A stretch of DNA of 23,501 nucleotides from an uncultured Thomasclavelia sp. (GTDB taxonomy: Bacteria > Bacillota_I > Bacilli_A > Erysipelotrichales > Coprobacillaceae). The translations under genes and the position numbers were made by a program. Shown here piece by piece: positions 14,299 to 23,022 of the stretch (position 1 is its first letter; each line of letters starts with the position of its first letter). The notes under the pieces are model-generated. The model did no database searches and was not told where the DNA came from. It worked only from the letters and a program-made list of their open reading frames with translations. The stretch covers positions 1-23,501 of the forward strand of contig CAJUOR010000024.1 in assembly GCA_910588165.1 (NCBI GenBank), read 5' to 3'.

Positions 14299-15279
14299 CT
14301 ACTCCATCAAACGACGGCATAAACCATAAATATATTGTTCCAAATCAAATTCCTGCAAATCCTCAATACCTTCGCCTAAACCGATATATTTAACAGGAAT
14401 ATTTAATTGATCTTTAATGGAAAGCACAATACCGCCTTTAGCCGTCCCGTCCATTTTAGTCAAAACAATGCCCGTAATATCAGTAATCTTGGAAAATTCC
14501 ACAGCCTGACTGACACCGTTTTGACCGGTTGTCGCATCAATCACTAATAGCGTTTCATGTGGTCCTTCGGGAATTTCACGTTGAATAACACGATTTGTTT
14601 TTTCTAGCTCATTCATCAGATTAACTTTATTTTGTAATCGGCCGGCTGTATCACAAATCAGAACATCTGCCCCATTTGACTTCGCTTGTGAAATCGCATC
14701 AAAAACAACCGCTGAGGGATCGCCACCCTCCTTACCTTTGACAATATCACAGCCTAAACGGTCAGCCCAAACAGCTAACTGATCAATCGCCCCGGCTCTA
14801 AATGTGTCGCCGGCTGCCAAAATAACTTTCTTATGGTCCTCGTGAATCATCTTATGGGCAAGCTTTGCAATCGTTGTCGTTTTACCGGCACCGTTGACCC
14901 CTACCATCAAAATAACTGTTAAACCATCAGGATTATAATGAATATCAGTTGTCATAAATGAATCATTGGCATAGATCACAAACATCTTATCAATAATAAT
15001 ATCGTTAATCTGATTAGGATCTGTGATATTTTCAAGACGAACTTCTTTCTTGATTTCGTCTACAATCTTCATCACCATATTGACCCCGACATCACTCATG
15101 ATTAAGATATTCTCTAATTCTTCAAAATAAGCTTCATCAATGGTACGATACCTTGCGGCTAATTGATTGATTTTATCAGAAAAACCTGTACTTGATTTAT
15201 CTAAACCGGCAATGTATTTATCATTTTGACTAACGGATTGACCTAAAAACTTTTCTTTAATCTTATTAAACAATCCCAT
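14299..15279 (-). CDS. ftsY: Signal recognition particle receptor FtsY
   Basis: 326-residue NG-type receptor GTPase. A short amphipathic N-terminus, MGLFNKIKEKFLG, replaces the long acidic A domain of E. coli; this suits membrane attachment and is normal for Firmicutes. GTPase motifs are GVNGAGKTTTIAKLA (about 127-141), DTFRAGAIDQL, CDTAGRLQN and TKMDGTAKGG, ending GEGIEDLQEFD. It docks SRP-ribosome complexes at the membrane. The start follows GAAAGGAG; an out-of-frame ATG sits between them. It lies 18 bases after smc and 3 bases before ylxM. Confidence 0.97.
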   Translation of the reverse strand: MGLFNKIKEKFLGQSVSQNDKYIAGLDKSSTGFSDKINQLAARYRTIDEAYFEELENILIMSDVGVNMVMKIVDEIKKEVRLENITDPNQINDIIIDKMFVIYANDSFMTTDIHYNPDGLTVILMVGVNGAGKTTTIAKLAHKMIHEDHKKVILAAGDTFRAGAIDQLAVWADRLGCDIVKGKEGGDPSAVVFDAISQAKSNGADVLICDTAGRLQNKVNLMNELEKTNRVIQREIPEGPHETLLVIDATTGQNGVSQAVEFSKITDITGIVLTKMDGTAKGGIVLSIKDQLNIPVKYIGLGEGIEDLQEFDLEQYIYGLCRRLME

Positions 15280-15297
15280 CTTTCATACTCCTTTCAA

Positions 15298-18243
15298 TTA
15301 TTCTGCCAACTGCATGGCATCTTGTAATTGAACACTGACTAGGCGTGTTACGCCCCTTTCCTGCATAGTTGCCCCATACAAAGCATCGCATTGTTCCATC
15401 GTCCCGGGACGATGTGTTACCACAATAAATTGTGTTTTCTCTGAAAAATCTTTTAAAAATCTCGCAAACCTTTCCACGTTAGCCTGGTCTAAGGCTGCTT
15501 CAACTTCATCTAATAAACACATTGGCACAGGTCTTGCTCTAAGAATTGCAAACAAACCTGACAAAGCAATCAACGCTTTTTCCCCACCGGAGAATAGCGA
15601 AATGTTTTGAACCTTTTTTCCCGGTGGCTGAACTTCAATATCAATCCCTGTTTCTAAAATATTTTCCGGATCGCTATAGTGAAGCTCGGCTTTGCCTCCC
15701 CCAAACAAACGGCGGAAGACTAAGTTAAATTCCTCATTGATTTTTTCAAAAGTCGTATTGAATTGTTCTTCCATGACTTCGTCCATTTCTTGAATGGCTT
15801 TAAGCAAGACATCTTGGGCTTGCTTTAAGTCTAAACGCTGTTCATTCAAGGTTTCATAGCGTTCGCTGACTTGTTCATATTCGGCAATAGCCTCTATATT
15901 AACGTGTCCTAAAGCTTGAATTTCAGTTCGTAAACGTAACACTTCTTCTCTTGCACTTGAAAAATCTAAATCTTCTTTAGCTTTTTCTAAAGCAGATTCA
16001 AAAGTCATCTGATATTCTTCATTCAAACGATTTAAAGAAACACTGATTTGACTTTCTAATCTTGCCAAATGCACTTGTTTTTCTGCCATGGCTTTTGCCA
16101 TCAATTGAATATCACTGCGAATTTGACGCAACTCACTTTCGTAGCCTTCATTTTCATTAACGTACTGCATTCTTAATTGTCGCTGCCCTTGAATTTGTTG
16201 CGTTAAATCATCACATAAGGCTCTTGCTTCATTTAAGGCACTGATAATGGCACTAGCTTGACCATTATCGGATTTTAAATCGTCTAAAGCTAATTTTTCA
16301 TTTGTTAAGCTTTCGTATTCACTTTTAGCTAAATTAACTTTATTTAATTTAGCTCGCACAAATTCCTCAAGCTTACCACGTGTAATCTGACGTTGCATCA
16401 AACTGTTATTCAATTCCATCAATTCATTGTCTAAACGATTATGGTTTTGTCTTAACTCAATCAAATGAGCTTCTGTCTGACTAATAGAAAGTTGCACTCG
16501 ATCTAATTCTTTTTTCTTTAAAGATACAGATTGATGAAGTGTTTGACGATAAGCCCCACCGGTCATCGAACCGCCGACATTAACGACATCACCCTCCAAA
16601 CTTACCACTTTATAACGTGCGTAAGTATAATGGGCAATCTCATTAGCACATTTCAAGTCCTTGGCAATCAAGACATTACCCAACTGTGAAGCTGCCACAT
16701 CTTTAAACTTTGATTGACAGGAAATAAATTGCATGGCACTGCCTAAATATCCTTCAACACTTTCTAAAACTGTTTTCGCATCATCTCTTATTTGGCGAGG
16801 CTTCATAGTTGTCATCGGTAAGAAAGTGGCACGCCCGGCACGATTGTTTTTTAAATAAGCAATCGCACGTCTGGTACTACTTTCATCTTTCATCACCACA
16901 TATTGCCCGGCACTTCCTAAAGCCGTTTGAATAGCTTGTTCATAGCCTTCAGAAATATCTAACAGTTCACCTAAAACACCTTGGTAGCCAGCTAATGTCC
17001 CTTTGGCATTGACAATGGCTCTTACCCCGGCCGGATAAATGCTATGATTTTCAATTTCATCAATCAATTGATTTTTTTGCACTCTTAACAACTGTAAACT
17101 GCTTGATTCTTTTTCGATTTGATGGCGAACTTGTTCGGTTTTATCACTGATAGTTTGCTTTTTCTCATAGAGTTGCTTCACTTCTTCATTTACCTTATTA
17201 AAACGTTCAACACGATCATTATATTCTAATAAAGCATCTTGTAAAATATATTTCAAATTCTCAATTCGAGCTTCCATATCCTCATCAGACTGATTTAAGG
17301 CATATTGGCGTTTAGCCTCTAACTCTGTTTTTTCGGCATTCAAAGTTGAAGTTTTATCCATCGCCTTCATCAAACGTTCTTGAAGTTGGTTGACTTCGTA
17401 ATCTAGCTTCAACATTTTTTCTTTGGCTAAATCACTTTTTTGTCCTAAAAGAATTTCATCATTTCTTTTAGTTGTTTCATCAATCTCAAGCTGACCGATT
17501 TCCTTCTTCAAGGTTTCGGCTCCTTCCTTTAACTGTTTAACTTCATGCACAATCAAACTAATCTCGACTTCTTCTAAATCTTGTCTATATTCTAAATACT
17601 GCTCGGCTTTTTCCTTTTGACGTTTCAAAGGATTGAGCTGTTTTTCCAATTCCATCACAATATCTTCAACACGGTCAAGATTATCTGTCGTCCGCTCTAA
17701 TTTACGTAAAGACTCGTCTTTGCGTTTTTTATATTTAGCCACTCCGGCTGCCTCTTCAAAGATGGAACGACGATCCTCCGGTTTAGCGTCCGCAAAAGAG
17801 GAGATATTTCCTTGCGAAATAATAGATAGTGAATCTCTTCCTAAACCTGTATCCATCATCAAATCCACGATATCTTTCAAACGACAAGGTGTTCGATTGA
17901 TTAAATACTCCGCTTCATTTCCGTTGCGATACAAGCGACGTGTAATTTCTATTTCTTGATACTCCGAATTGATATATTGATCAGTATTATCAAACACAAG
18001 CGTAACTTCAGCCAAGCTTTGAGGTTTGCGCCCTTCTGAACCGTTGAAAATGACATCTGCCATGTTACTGCCTCGCATCGACTTAGCAGACTGTTCCCCT
18101 AATACCCAACGAATAGCATCATTGATATTGCTTTTTCCACAGCCATTAGGTCCGACAATCCCTGTTATTCCCGGTTTAAATTCGATTACAGAACGGTCTG
18201 CAAATGACTTAAAACCATGCATTTCAATTCTTTTTAAATACAT
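15298..18243 (-). CDS. smc: Chromosome segregation ATPase SMC
   Basis: 981 residues from MYLKRIEMHGFKSFAD. The N-terminal ATPase half has Walker A GPNGCGKSN (about residues 32-40), then coiled coil. A hinge lies near 405-570 (YQGVLGELLDI, VVNVGGSMTGGA), followed by a second coiled coil. The C-terminal half has signature SLFSGGEKAL and Walker B/D-loop CLLDEVEAALDQANV, ending FIVVTHRPGTME. The protein forms a dimeric ring with ScpA and ScpB that organises and separates chromosomes. B. subtilis SMC is about 1,186 residues, so the coiled coils here are clearly shorter; both ATPase halves and the hinge are intact. I chose ATG 18243, 3 bases after AGAGGTGAG; upstream ATGs lack a site. The rnc gene, often just upstream, is absent. 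Confidence 0.97.
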   Translation of the reverse strand: MYLKRIEMHGFKSFADRSVIEFKPGITGIVGPNGCGKSNINDAIRWVLGEQSAKSMRGSNMADVIFNGSEGRKPQSLAEVTLVFDNTDQYINSEYQEIEITRRLYRNGNEAEYLINRTPCRLKDIVDLMMDTGLGRDSLSIISQGNISSFADAKPEDRRSIFEEAAGVAKYKKRKDESLRKLERTTDNLDRVEDIVMELEKQLNPLKRQKEKAEQYLEYRQDLEEVEISLIVHEVKQLKEGAETLKKEIGQLEIDETTKRNDEILLGQKSDLAKEKMLKLDYEVNQLQERLMKAMDKTSTLNAEKTELEAKRQYALNQSDEDMEARIENLKYILQDALLEYNDRVERFNKVNEEVKQLYEKKQTISDKTEQVRHQIEKESSSLQLLRVQKNQLIDEIENHSIYPAGVRAIVNAKGTLAGYQGVLGELLDISEGYEQAIQTALGSAGQYVVMKDESSTRRAIAYLKNNRAGRATFLPMTTMKPRQIRDDAKTVLESVEGYLGSAMQFISCQSKFKDVAASQLGNVLIAKDLKCANEIAHYTYARYKVVSLEGDVVNVGGSMTGGAYRQTLHQSVSLKKKELDRVQLSISQTEAHLIELRQNHNRLDNELMELNNSLMQRQITRGKLEEFVRAKLNKVNLAKSEYESLTNEKLALDDLKSDNGQASAIISALNEARALCDDLTQQIQGQRQLRMQYVNENEGYESELRQIRSDIQLMAKAMAEKQVHLARLESQISVSLNRLNEEYQMTFESALEKAKEDLDFSSAREEVLRLRTEIQALGHVNIEAIAEYEQVSERYETLNEQRLDLKQAQDVLLKAIQEMDEVMEEQFNTTFEKINEEFNLVFRRLFGGGKAELHYSDPENILETGIDIEVQPPGKKVQNISLFSGGEKALIALSGLFAILRARPVPMCLLDEVEAALDQANVERFARFLKDFSEKTQFIVVTHRPGTMEQCDALYGATMQERGVTRLVSVQLQDAMQLAE

Positions 18244-18268
18244 AGACTCACCTCTTGTTCGTTTTATC

Positions 18269-18297
18269 ATTATACAGTAAAAAAGCAAGAAAATAAA
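18269..18297 (-). promoter_or_regulatory. Probable promoter of the smc operon
   Basis: Perfect minus-strand -10 TATAAT (18269-18274) with only a weak -35, TTTATT (18292-18297), at 17-base spacing. It lies between the histidine kinase terminator and smc, giving a leader of about 20 bases. Confidence 0.6.
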
Positions 18298-18317
18298 GCA
18301 AAATCATTACCCCACAG

Positions 18318-18342
18318 AAAAAGAGCACCATTTAGATGCTCT
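18318..18342 (-). terminator. Terminator of the nrnA-to-histidine-kinase operon
   Basis: Minus-strand AGAGCA (18337-18342) pairs with TGCTCT (18322-18327), followed by TTTTT. The left arm is the end of the histidine kinase coding sequence and the stop codon lies in the loop. Confidence 0.8.
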
Positions 18343-19684
18343 CGAATTTATTTTTATTGATAAATCGTCCGTTTTCAAGCGGAATTGTAATCTTAAAGAC
18401 TGATCCGACCTCTTCTTGTGACTCAACATTCAGTTTATAGCCATGCAAATCAATGATACGCTTAACAATCGACAACCCAAGCCCATTCCCCTTGATAGAA
18501 CGTGATTTGTCAACACGATAAAAACGATCGAAAATATGACTTAGGGCTTCTTTACTCATACCGATACCGGTATCTTCAAATTGAATTTCCACATCTTTAA
18601 GATTGCGTTTTACCCTAATGGTAACAACACCGTCTTCTAAAGTATATTTCAAAGCATTATTTAAAAGATTGATAAATACTTGCTCCATGCGATCCTCATC
18701 AGCTGTAATTTGAATATCGCCTTTAGGAAAATCGGTTTCAATATCTACCTGCTGATCACTTGCAAAACCTTGTTGCATCTCGACAATTCTTTCCAGCTGT
18801 TTAATCAAGGAGTACTTCTTTTTCTCAAGCTTCAAGTCATCTCCCTCTAAAACCGTCAACTGCATCATATTTTTAGATAATGTAGATAGTCTTTGAGATT
18901 GTTCTAAAATAATATTCGCATATCTACGTCTTTGTTCATCATTGACTTGTTCGGCAGTTAAAATCTTGGCAAACCCTTGAATAGAAGTCAAAGGTGTCTG
19001 AAACTCATGGGAAATATCCGAAATGAACTTTTGGCGATTTTCTTCCACCTTGACAAGACGCTTTGCCATCGAGTTAAAGCCGGCACTTAAAGCCGCCAAT
19101 TCATCTTTGCCATAATAGTTTACTTGCACATCGTAGTTACCTTGTGCCAAAGCGTTTGTGGCACTGGTTAGCCTTTTAATCGGCTTAACAATAACATCGG
19201 CAATAATTAAGAAAATCAAACTTCCCGTAATGAAGATGCCACCTAATGCCAGCATTGCCGATTGTTGAAACAGAAGTTCTTCTTGAATAACATTCTTCTT
19301 AATATAAGCGGTATAATCGTTGGGTAAAGCTACTCTATAAATGACAGAAGTACCACTTCTACAGTAATCTTTTCCTACCGAAGCATTATCAAAAGATTGA
19401 ATTTCCTCGGGCGTCATTTTATCACCAAAAGAATCAATTCGTCCATCACTATGTGACACTAAAACAATCCCGACACTTGAAGCATTCGCTAAATTATTTA
19501 AAGTTTGAAAATCATGATTGGTCGCTTCATCTTGAACAGCCTTGGCAATGCTTTGCAGACGTAATAAGGTTAACTGTTCAATTTTTTCAGAATTGTTTTT
19601 TAAGCCAAAATATCCAGCAAAAGAGAAAGAGAGAATGATACTGACTAAAAAGCCGAAAATCAGCTTACCATATAACGATTTCAC
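18332..19684 (-). CDS. Sensor histidine kinase (HAMP, HisKA, HATPase_c)
   Basis: 450 residues. TM1 is about 7-27, an extracytoplasmic domain about 28-140, TM2 about 143-165. A HAMP domain (166-215) follows. The HisKA dimerisation domain has the phospho-acceptor His226 in FISDISHEFQTPL. The ATPase domain has the N-box INLLNNALKYT (338-348), G1 DTGIGM (371-376), F-box FDRFYR (385-390) and G2 GNGLGLSIVKRI. All catalytic boxes are intact. The gene starts with GTG and overlaps the response regulator stop by four bases (GTGA), so the two form a pair. The extracellular domain is small with one Cys (Cys108) and shows no ligand family I recognise, so the signal is unknown. Confidence 0.95.
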   Translation of the reverse strand: MKSLYGKLIFGFLVSIILSFSFAGYFGLKNNSEKIEQLTLLRLQSIAKAVQDEATNHDFQTLNNLANASSVGIVLVSHSDGRIDSFGDKMTPEEIQSFDNASVGKDYCRSGTSVIYRVALPNDYTAYIKKNVIQEELLFQQSAMLALGGIFITGSLIFLIIADVIVKPIKRLTSATNALAQGNYDVQVNYYGKDELAALSAGFNSMAKRLVKVEENRQKFISDISHEFQTPLTSIQGFAKILTAEQVNDEQRRRYANIILEQSQRLSTLSKNMMQLTVLEGDDLKLEKKKYSLIKQLERIVEMQQGFASDQQVDIETDFPKGDIQITADEDRMEQVFINLLNNALKYTLEDGVVTIRVKRNLKDVEIQFEDTGIGMSKEALSHIFDRFYRVDKSRSIKGNGLGLSIVKRIIDLHGYKLNVESQEEVGSVFKITIPLENGRFINKNKFESI

Positions 19685-20355
19685 ACTTTTACCTCAATCT
19701 TATAGCCTAGACCACGAACTGTTACAACCTTGAAATCAGGAATAAAACCCAAATTTTCTCGAACACGTTTGATATGAACATCTACGGTACGATCAAAGCC
19801 GTCATAATCCATGCCCCAAATTCTTTCAATCAATTGCTCACGACTAAAAATATGGTTAGGTTTCTTAGCTAACTCAAACACCAATTCAAACTGTTTTAAA
19901 GGCAGATGAATCACTTTATCCTGATAAGTAATTTCGCATTTATCACCATCAAAAGTGACTTCTCCAATCTTCACAACGTTTTGTGAATTGATACTGTAGC
20001 GTTTCAAAATAGTTCTGACACGTGCCATCAATTCATCGGGATCAAAAGGTTTTACCACATAGTCATCGACTCCTAAATCAAAACCTTTCAATTTATCTTT
20101 AGATTCGCCCATCGCCGTCAACATAATAACCGGCACATCACGAATCCCTTTCATCTCTTTGACTAATTCCCAACCGTCCATCTTAGGCATCATGACATCG
20201 ACAATAGCTAAGTCAACATAATCATTTTCAAACACCTCTAAAGCCTCGACACCATTGCCTGCCTCAAGCATCGTAAAGCCTTCTTTTTCGATATAGAAAC
20301 GGACTAGCTCTCTAATCGGTTCTTCATCATCGACAAATAAAATTTTAGATTTCAT
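19681..20355 (-). CDS. OmpR/PhoB-family response regulator
   Basis: 224 residues. The receiver domain (1-118) has Asp9/Asp10, the phospho-acceptor Asp53 in AIVDVMMPKMDG, Thr80 and Lys102 in VKPFDPDE. A C-terminal winged helix (about 130-222) has the recognition segment GFDRTVDVHIKRVRENLG and ends VRGLGYKIE. It is presumably phosphorylated by the overlapping histidine kinase and acts as a transcription factor; the targets are unknown. The ATG follows a strong AAGGAGGG, which starts within the 11-base gap after the membrane protein gene. Confidence 0.95.
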   Translation of the reverse strand: MKSKILFVDDEEPIRELVRFYIEKEGFTMLEAGNGVEALEVFENDYVDLAIVDVMMPKMDGWELVKEMKGIRDVPVIMLTAMGESKDKLKGFDLGVDDYVVKPFDPDELMARVRTILKRYSINSQNVVKIGEVTFDGDKCEITYQDKVIHLPLKQFELVFELAKKPNHIFSREQLIERIWGMDYDGFDRTVDVHIKRVRENLGFIPDFKVVTVRGLGYKIEVKV

Positions 20356-20366
20356 AATCTCCCTCC

Positions 20367-22004
20367 TTACTTTTCAATTGAATTGATAATAACTGTATGA
20401 TCGGCTGTTTCTAAATAAGTGATTTTAACTGTGTCCCCTTCTTTTAATAAAGGCAAGTCATCACTTAAGCTAATAGGTGCAATTAAAGTTTTATCTAAGC
20501 CTTCTAGCTGCATATAGAAACGGCTATTGCCTTCCACGACAACACTTTGCAGACGTTCGATTTTACCTTTATATTCTACGATATTATCGCCACCTGTTAC
20601 ATTGTTGCCATTATCGCTTAACGCTTGGTAGTAATTCTTTTGCGCTTCCGCAACAGTTACCCCGGTTGCGACAACATTATAATTTTTGACATTGACAAAC
20701 GCATATTGCTTCACTAAATCAGAGCTGTCCTTTAAAGCCATGAAATAAGTCGGTTCGCCTCCTGAATTGATTAAAATCGGGAAGGTTGCTTTATATTTCA
20801 AATCCTGAACTTGTCCTTGAGCAGATTGCATCGCTGAATTTTCCTCTGCACCGGGGATATTATAGAACTTAGCTTCATGCGTTCTTAAATTGATTAAGGC
20901 AAAACCGACATTCGACTGGTCAGCCATAACTGAAGTTAGTCCCGTATATAAATAAACGTCATCATCAATCGTAATATAGTTGTAGCCATCAGTTGGACGC
21001 AACATACCTTTTTGTCCAAAATAAGTATTCCAGAAGCCGTTGACATATTTACCCCAGTTTTGAAGCTGTGTCATCACTAAAGCTTCGGGATAAACCCTAT
21101 CTAGCCAAGTCGGTACATTTTCAATTTCATAATATTCATGTGAACCGTCAACCGCATTAACCAAAACTGCACCGACAATATTTTTACCCCCGAAAATACC
21201 GATTTCATATTCATAAACCGGTGCCACAAAGTAAGGAATACCGTCTTCATCTATCTCAAAAGAAATTTCCGCAAACATTTTTGTCGGATAATTTACAAAC
21301 AAGTAGCGATGAATATTTCTAAAAAACTTATCTGATTCAGAATATTTCATCTTATTTTCCAAACGGATAATCTCAGACTCCTGATTAACCATATCGACAA
21401 TAATGTAGGCAGGTAAGCCTTCTTTAAAGTTATTTAACCATTTGATAACGCCACTGTAATTTAAAGGTGTTACACGAACGGGACGCCCATGGTAATTGAT
21501 TTGAGTATAGTCATCGGAAACGTCAAACTGACTGACATAATCCATGATTTCTCCCATTTTACGATCCCCTAAACGCATCGCACTATCTCTATCCACAACC
21601 GGAATTTGATTAAAAGAAATCGTTTCATTATCCTTATAAAAATCTGCGGTTTCATCAACTACCAATTGTGTTTGATACTTTGAGGCATTAAAAATCGGTA
21701 AACTGATGATATTACCCACAATTAAATAAATGCCTAGCATCGCAAGTACACCCATTAAAACTTTGCTGTGTTTAGCTGTTTTTTGGGTTAAACTGCTATC
21801 AATCGTTAAGAAAAGCCCTAACATGACCATTAAATAGATGACAAAGGAAGGATTTTTCAATGTCATTGCAATCATCGAAAAATACTGTCCCACCAAGAAA
21901 ATCACAAGAGTGATGATAAATGCCAACACCGTTCCTTTAGCTCCCATGGAAGAACGTGTTTTTTTAACTTGTTGATTATTAAATGTATTAAATTGAAATT
22001 TCAT
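20367..22004 (-). CDS. Unrecognised three-helix membrane protein with a large C-terminal domain
   Basis: 545 residues; I do not recognise the family with confidence. A short basic N-terminus precedes three hydrophobic helices at about 24-47, 53-69 and 83-104. A soluble part of about 440 residues follows, probably outside the cell by the positive-inside pattern. This part is rich in beta-strand patterns; around residues 420-460 the run YAFVNVKNYNVVATGVTVAE is loosely like a PepSY-type repeat, and the last about 70 residues (EYKGKIERLQSVVV, then LLKEGDTVKITYLE) look like a small beta-barrel. No catalytic motif stands out. The ATG at 22004 follows AAAGGAGG and overlaps nrnA by 17 bases. Lying between nrnA and a two-component system in one operon, it may feed a signal to the kinase or be an envelope component; both are inference. 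Confidence 0.85.
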   Translation of the reverse strand: MKFQFNTFNNQQVKKTRSSMGAKGTVLAFIITLVIFLVGQYFSMIAMTLKNPSFVIYLMVMLGLFLTIDSSLTQKTAKHSKVLMGVLAMLGIYLIVGNIISLPIFNASKYQTQLVVDETADFYKDNETISFNQIPVVDRDSAMRLGDRKMGEIMDYVSQFDVSDDYTQINYHGRPVRVTPLNYSGVIKWLNNFKEGLPAYIIVDMVNQESEIIRLENKMKYSESDKFFRNIHRYLFVNYPTKMFAEISFEIDEDGIPYFVAPVYEYEIGIFGGKNIVGAVLVNAVDGSHEYYEIENVPTWLDRVYPEALVMTQLQNWGKYVNGFWNTYFGQKGMLRPTDGYNYITIDDDVYLYTGLTSVMADQSNVGFALINLRTHEAKFYNIPGAEENSAMQSAQGQVQDLKYKATFPILINSGGEPTYFMALKDSSDLVKQYAFVNVKNYNVVATGVTVAEAQKNYYQALSDNGNNVTGGDNIVEYKGKIERLQSVVVEGNSRFYMQLEGLDKTLIAPISLSDDLPLLKEGDTVKITYLETADHTVIINSIEK

Positions 22005-22941
22005 TTTTAATAGCCTCCTTTAAACTCAAAATCAATCCCGGCAACTCATCTAATGATGACAATTTAGCCCCACTGGCATAAATATGTCCGCCCCCATGAT
22101 ACTTGCTTGCCACCGGTTGAATAGGCACATGCCTAGAACGTAGACTGACACGATATAAACGCTGTTTACTATCATAAGTTATCGCAGCCCAAACCTCAAT
22201 TTCTTTAATGTCCGCTAACGTATTCACAAACATAGACCCTAAATCACGACTAATGCCTAAAGCATTTAAATCTTCTTGATCCATGACATAATAGCCGACC
22301 CCTTCATCAAAAACGAAGTTATTCAAAATAAAACCTTTGATTCGTAAAGATTCGAGATTGCTTAAATACATACTTTCATAAATCGCTTGTTTATCAATAC
22401 CGGCTAAAAGTAGCAAAGATGCTGCGTGAAGTGTTTTAGCGTTAGCTGATTCATACATAAAGCGATTAGTATCACCGATAATTCCATAAAACAAATATGT
22501 TGCCGCTTGCTTGGTTAATGTCAATCTATCTTGATTAGCTTCATAGAAACGACAAATCAACTCACTTGTACTAGAAGCCGTCGGATCTTCGATATTGATA
22601 TCTCCATAGCTGTCAACGACAATATGATGATCTACTTTAATAACATAATCACATAATTTATAGCCTTCACCATCAATTCTTTCTTGGTTAGCTGTATCCA
22701 AAACAAGCGCTAAGCTATCTTGCTTCTTTTCAAACGATGGTTTTTGAGCTTCAATTTGCATTCGCTGATTTAATTCTTCGTTAACCTCACCCATGCAAAT
22801 CACATCAACATCTTTAAAGTTATCTTTAATTAACTTCGCCAATCCAAACTGTGAACCTAAAGCATCATAATCACTTGAAATATGACGATATATATAGATA
22901 ATTTTGGCTTGCGAAATCATTTGGTACATTTTTTGAAACAT
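21988..22941 (-). CDS. DHH-family phosphoesterase (NrnA-like oligoribonuclease/pAp phosphatase)
   Basis: 317 residues. The DHH domain has HISSDYDALGS (about 20-30), a second Asp near LVLDTANQERI, the signature VDHH (about 107-110) and a DTNRFMY segment. The C-terminal DHHA1 domain contains YHGGGHIYASGAKL. This arrangement matches NrnA, which degrades short RNA oligomers and dephosphorylates 3'-phosphoadenosine 5'-phosphate; related members cleave cyclic-dinucleotide products such as pApA. No membrane or GGDEF part is present, so it is not GdpP. It is probably cytoplasmic with Mn2+. It is first of a four-gene operon. The ATG follows GAGGTGAG. Paralogue identity within the family is less certain than the family itself. 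Confidence 0.9.
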   Translation of the reverse strand: MFQKMYQMISQAKIIYIYRHISSDYDALGSQFGLAKLIKDNFKDVDVICMGEVNEELNQRMQIEAQKPSFEKKQDSLALVLDTANQERIDGEGYKLCDYVIKVDHHIVVDSYGDINIEDPTASSTSELICRFYEANQDRLTLTKQAATYLFYGIIGDTNRFMYESANAKTLHAASLLLLAGIDKQAIYESMYLSNLESLRIKGFILNNFVFDEGVGYYVMDQEDLNALGISRDLGSMFVNTLADIKEIEVWAAITYDSKQRLYRVSLRSRHVPIQPVASKYHGGGHIYASGAKLSSLDELPGLILSLKEAIKNEISI

Positions 22942-22960
22942 AATCTCACCTCATATACCT

Positions 22961-22966
22961 ATTCTA
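22961..22966 (-). promoter_or_regulatory. Possible extended -10 element of the nrnA operon
   Basis: Minus-strand TAGAAT preceded by TGA, giving an extended -10 (TGnTAGAAT). No convincing -35 lies at 16-18 bases. It sits between the GH1 gene terminator and nrnA. Confidence 0.35.
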
Positions 22967-22991
22967 TCACAAACCGCTTCAAAACACTATT

Positions 22992-23022
22992 AAAATGAAA
23001 AGGACAATCCGAAGATTGTCCT
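22992..23022 (-). terminator. Terminator of the 6-phospho-beta-glucosidase gene
   Basis: Minus-strand AGGACAATC (23014-23022), loop TTCG, GATTGTCCT (23001-23009), then TTTCATTTT. A perfect 9-bp stem capped by the very stable UUCG tetraloop. The stem includes the last two bases of the TAG stop codon. Confidence 0.92.
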
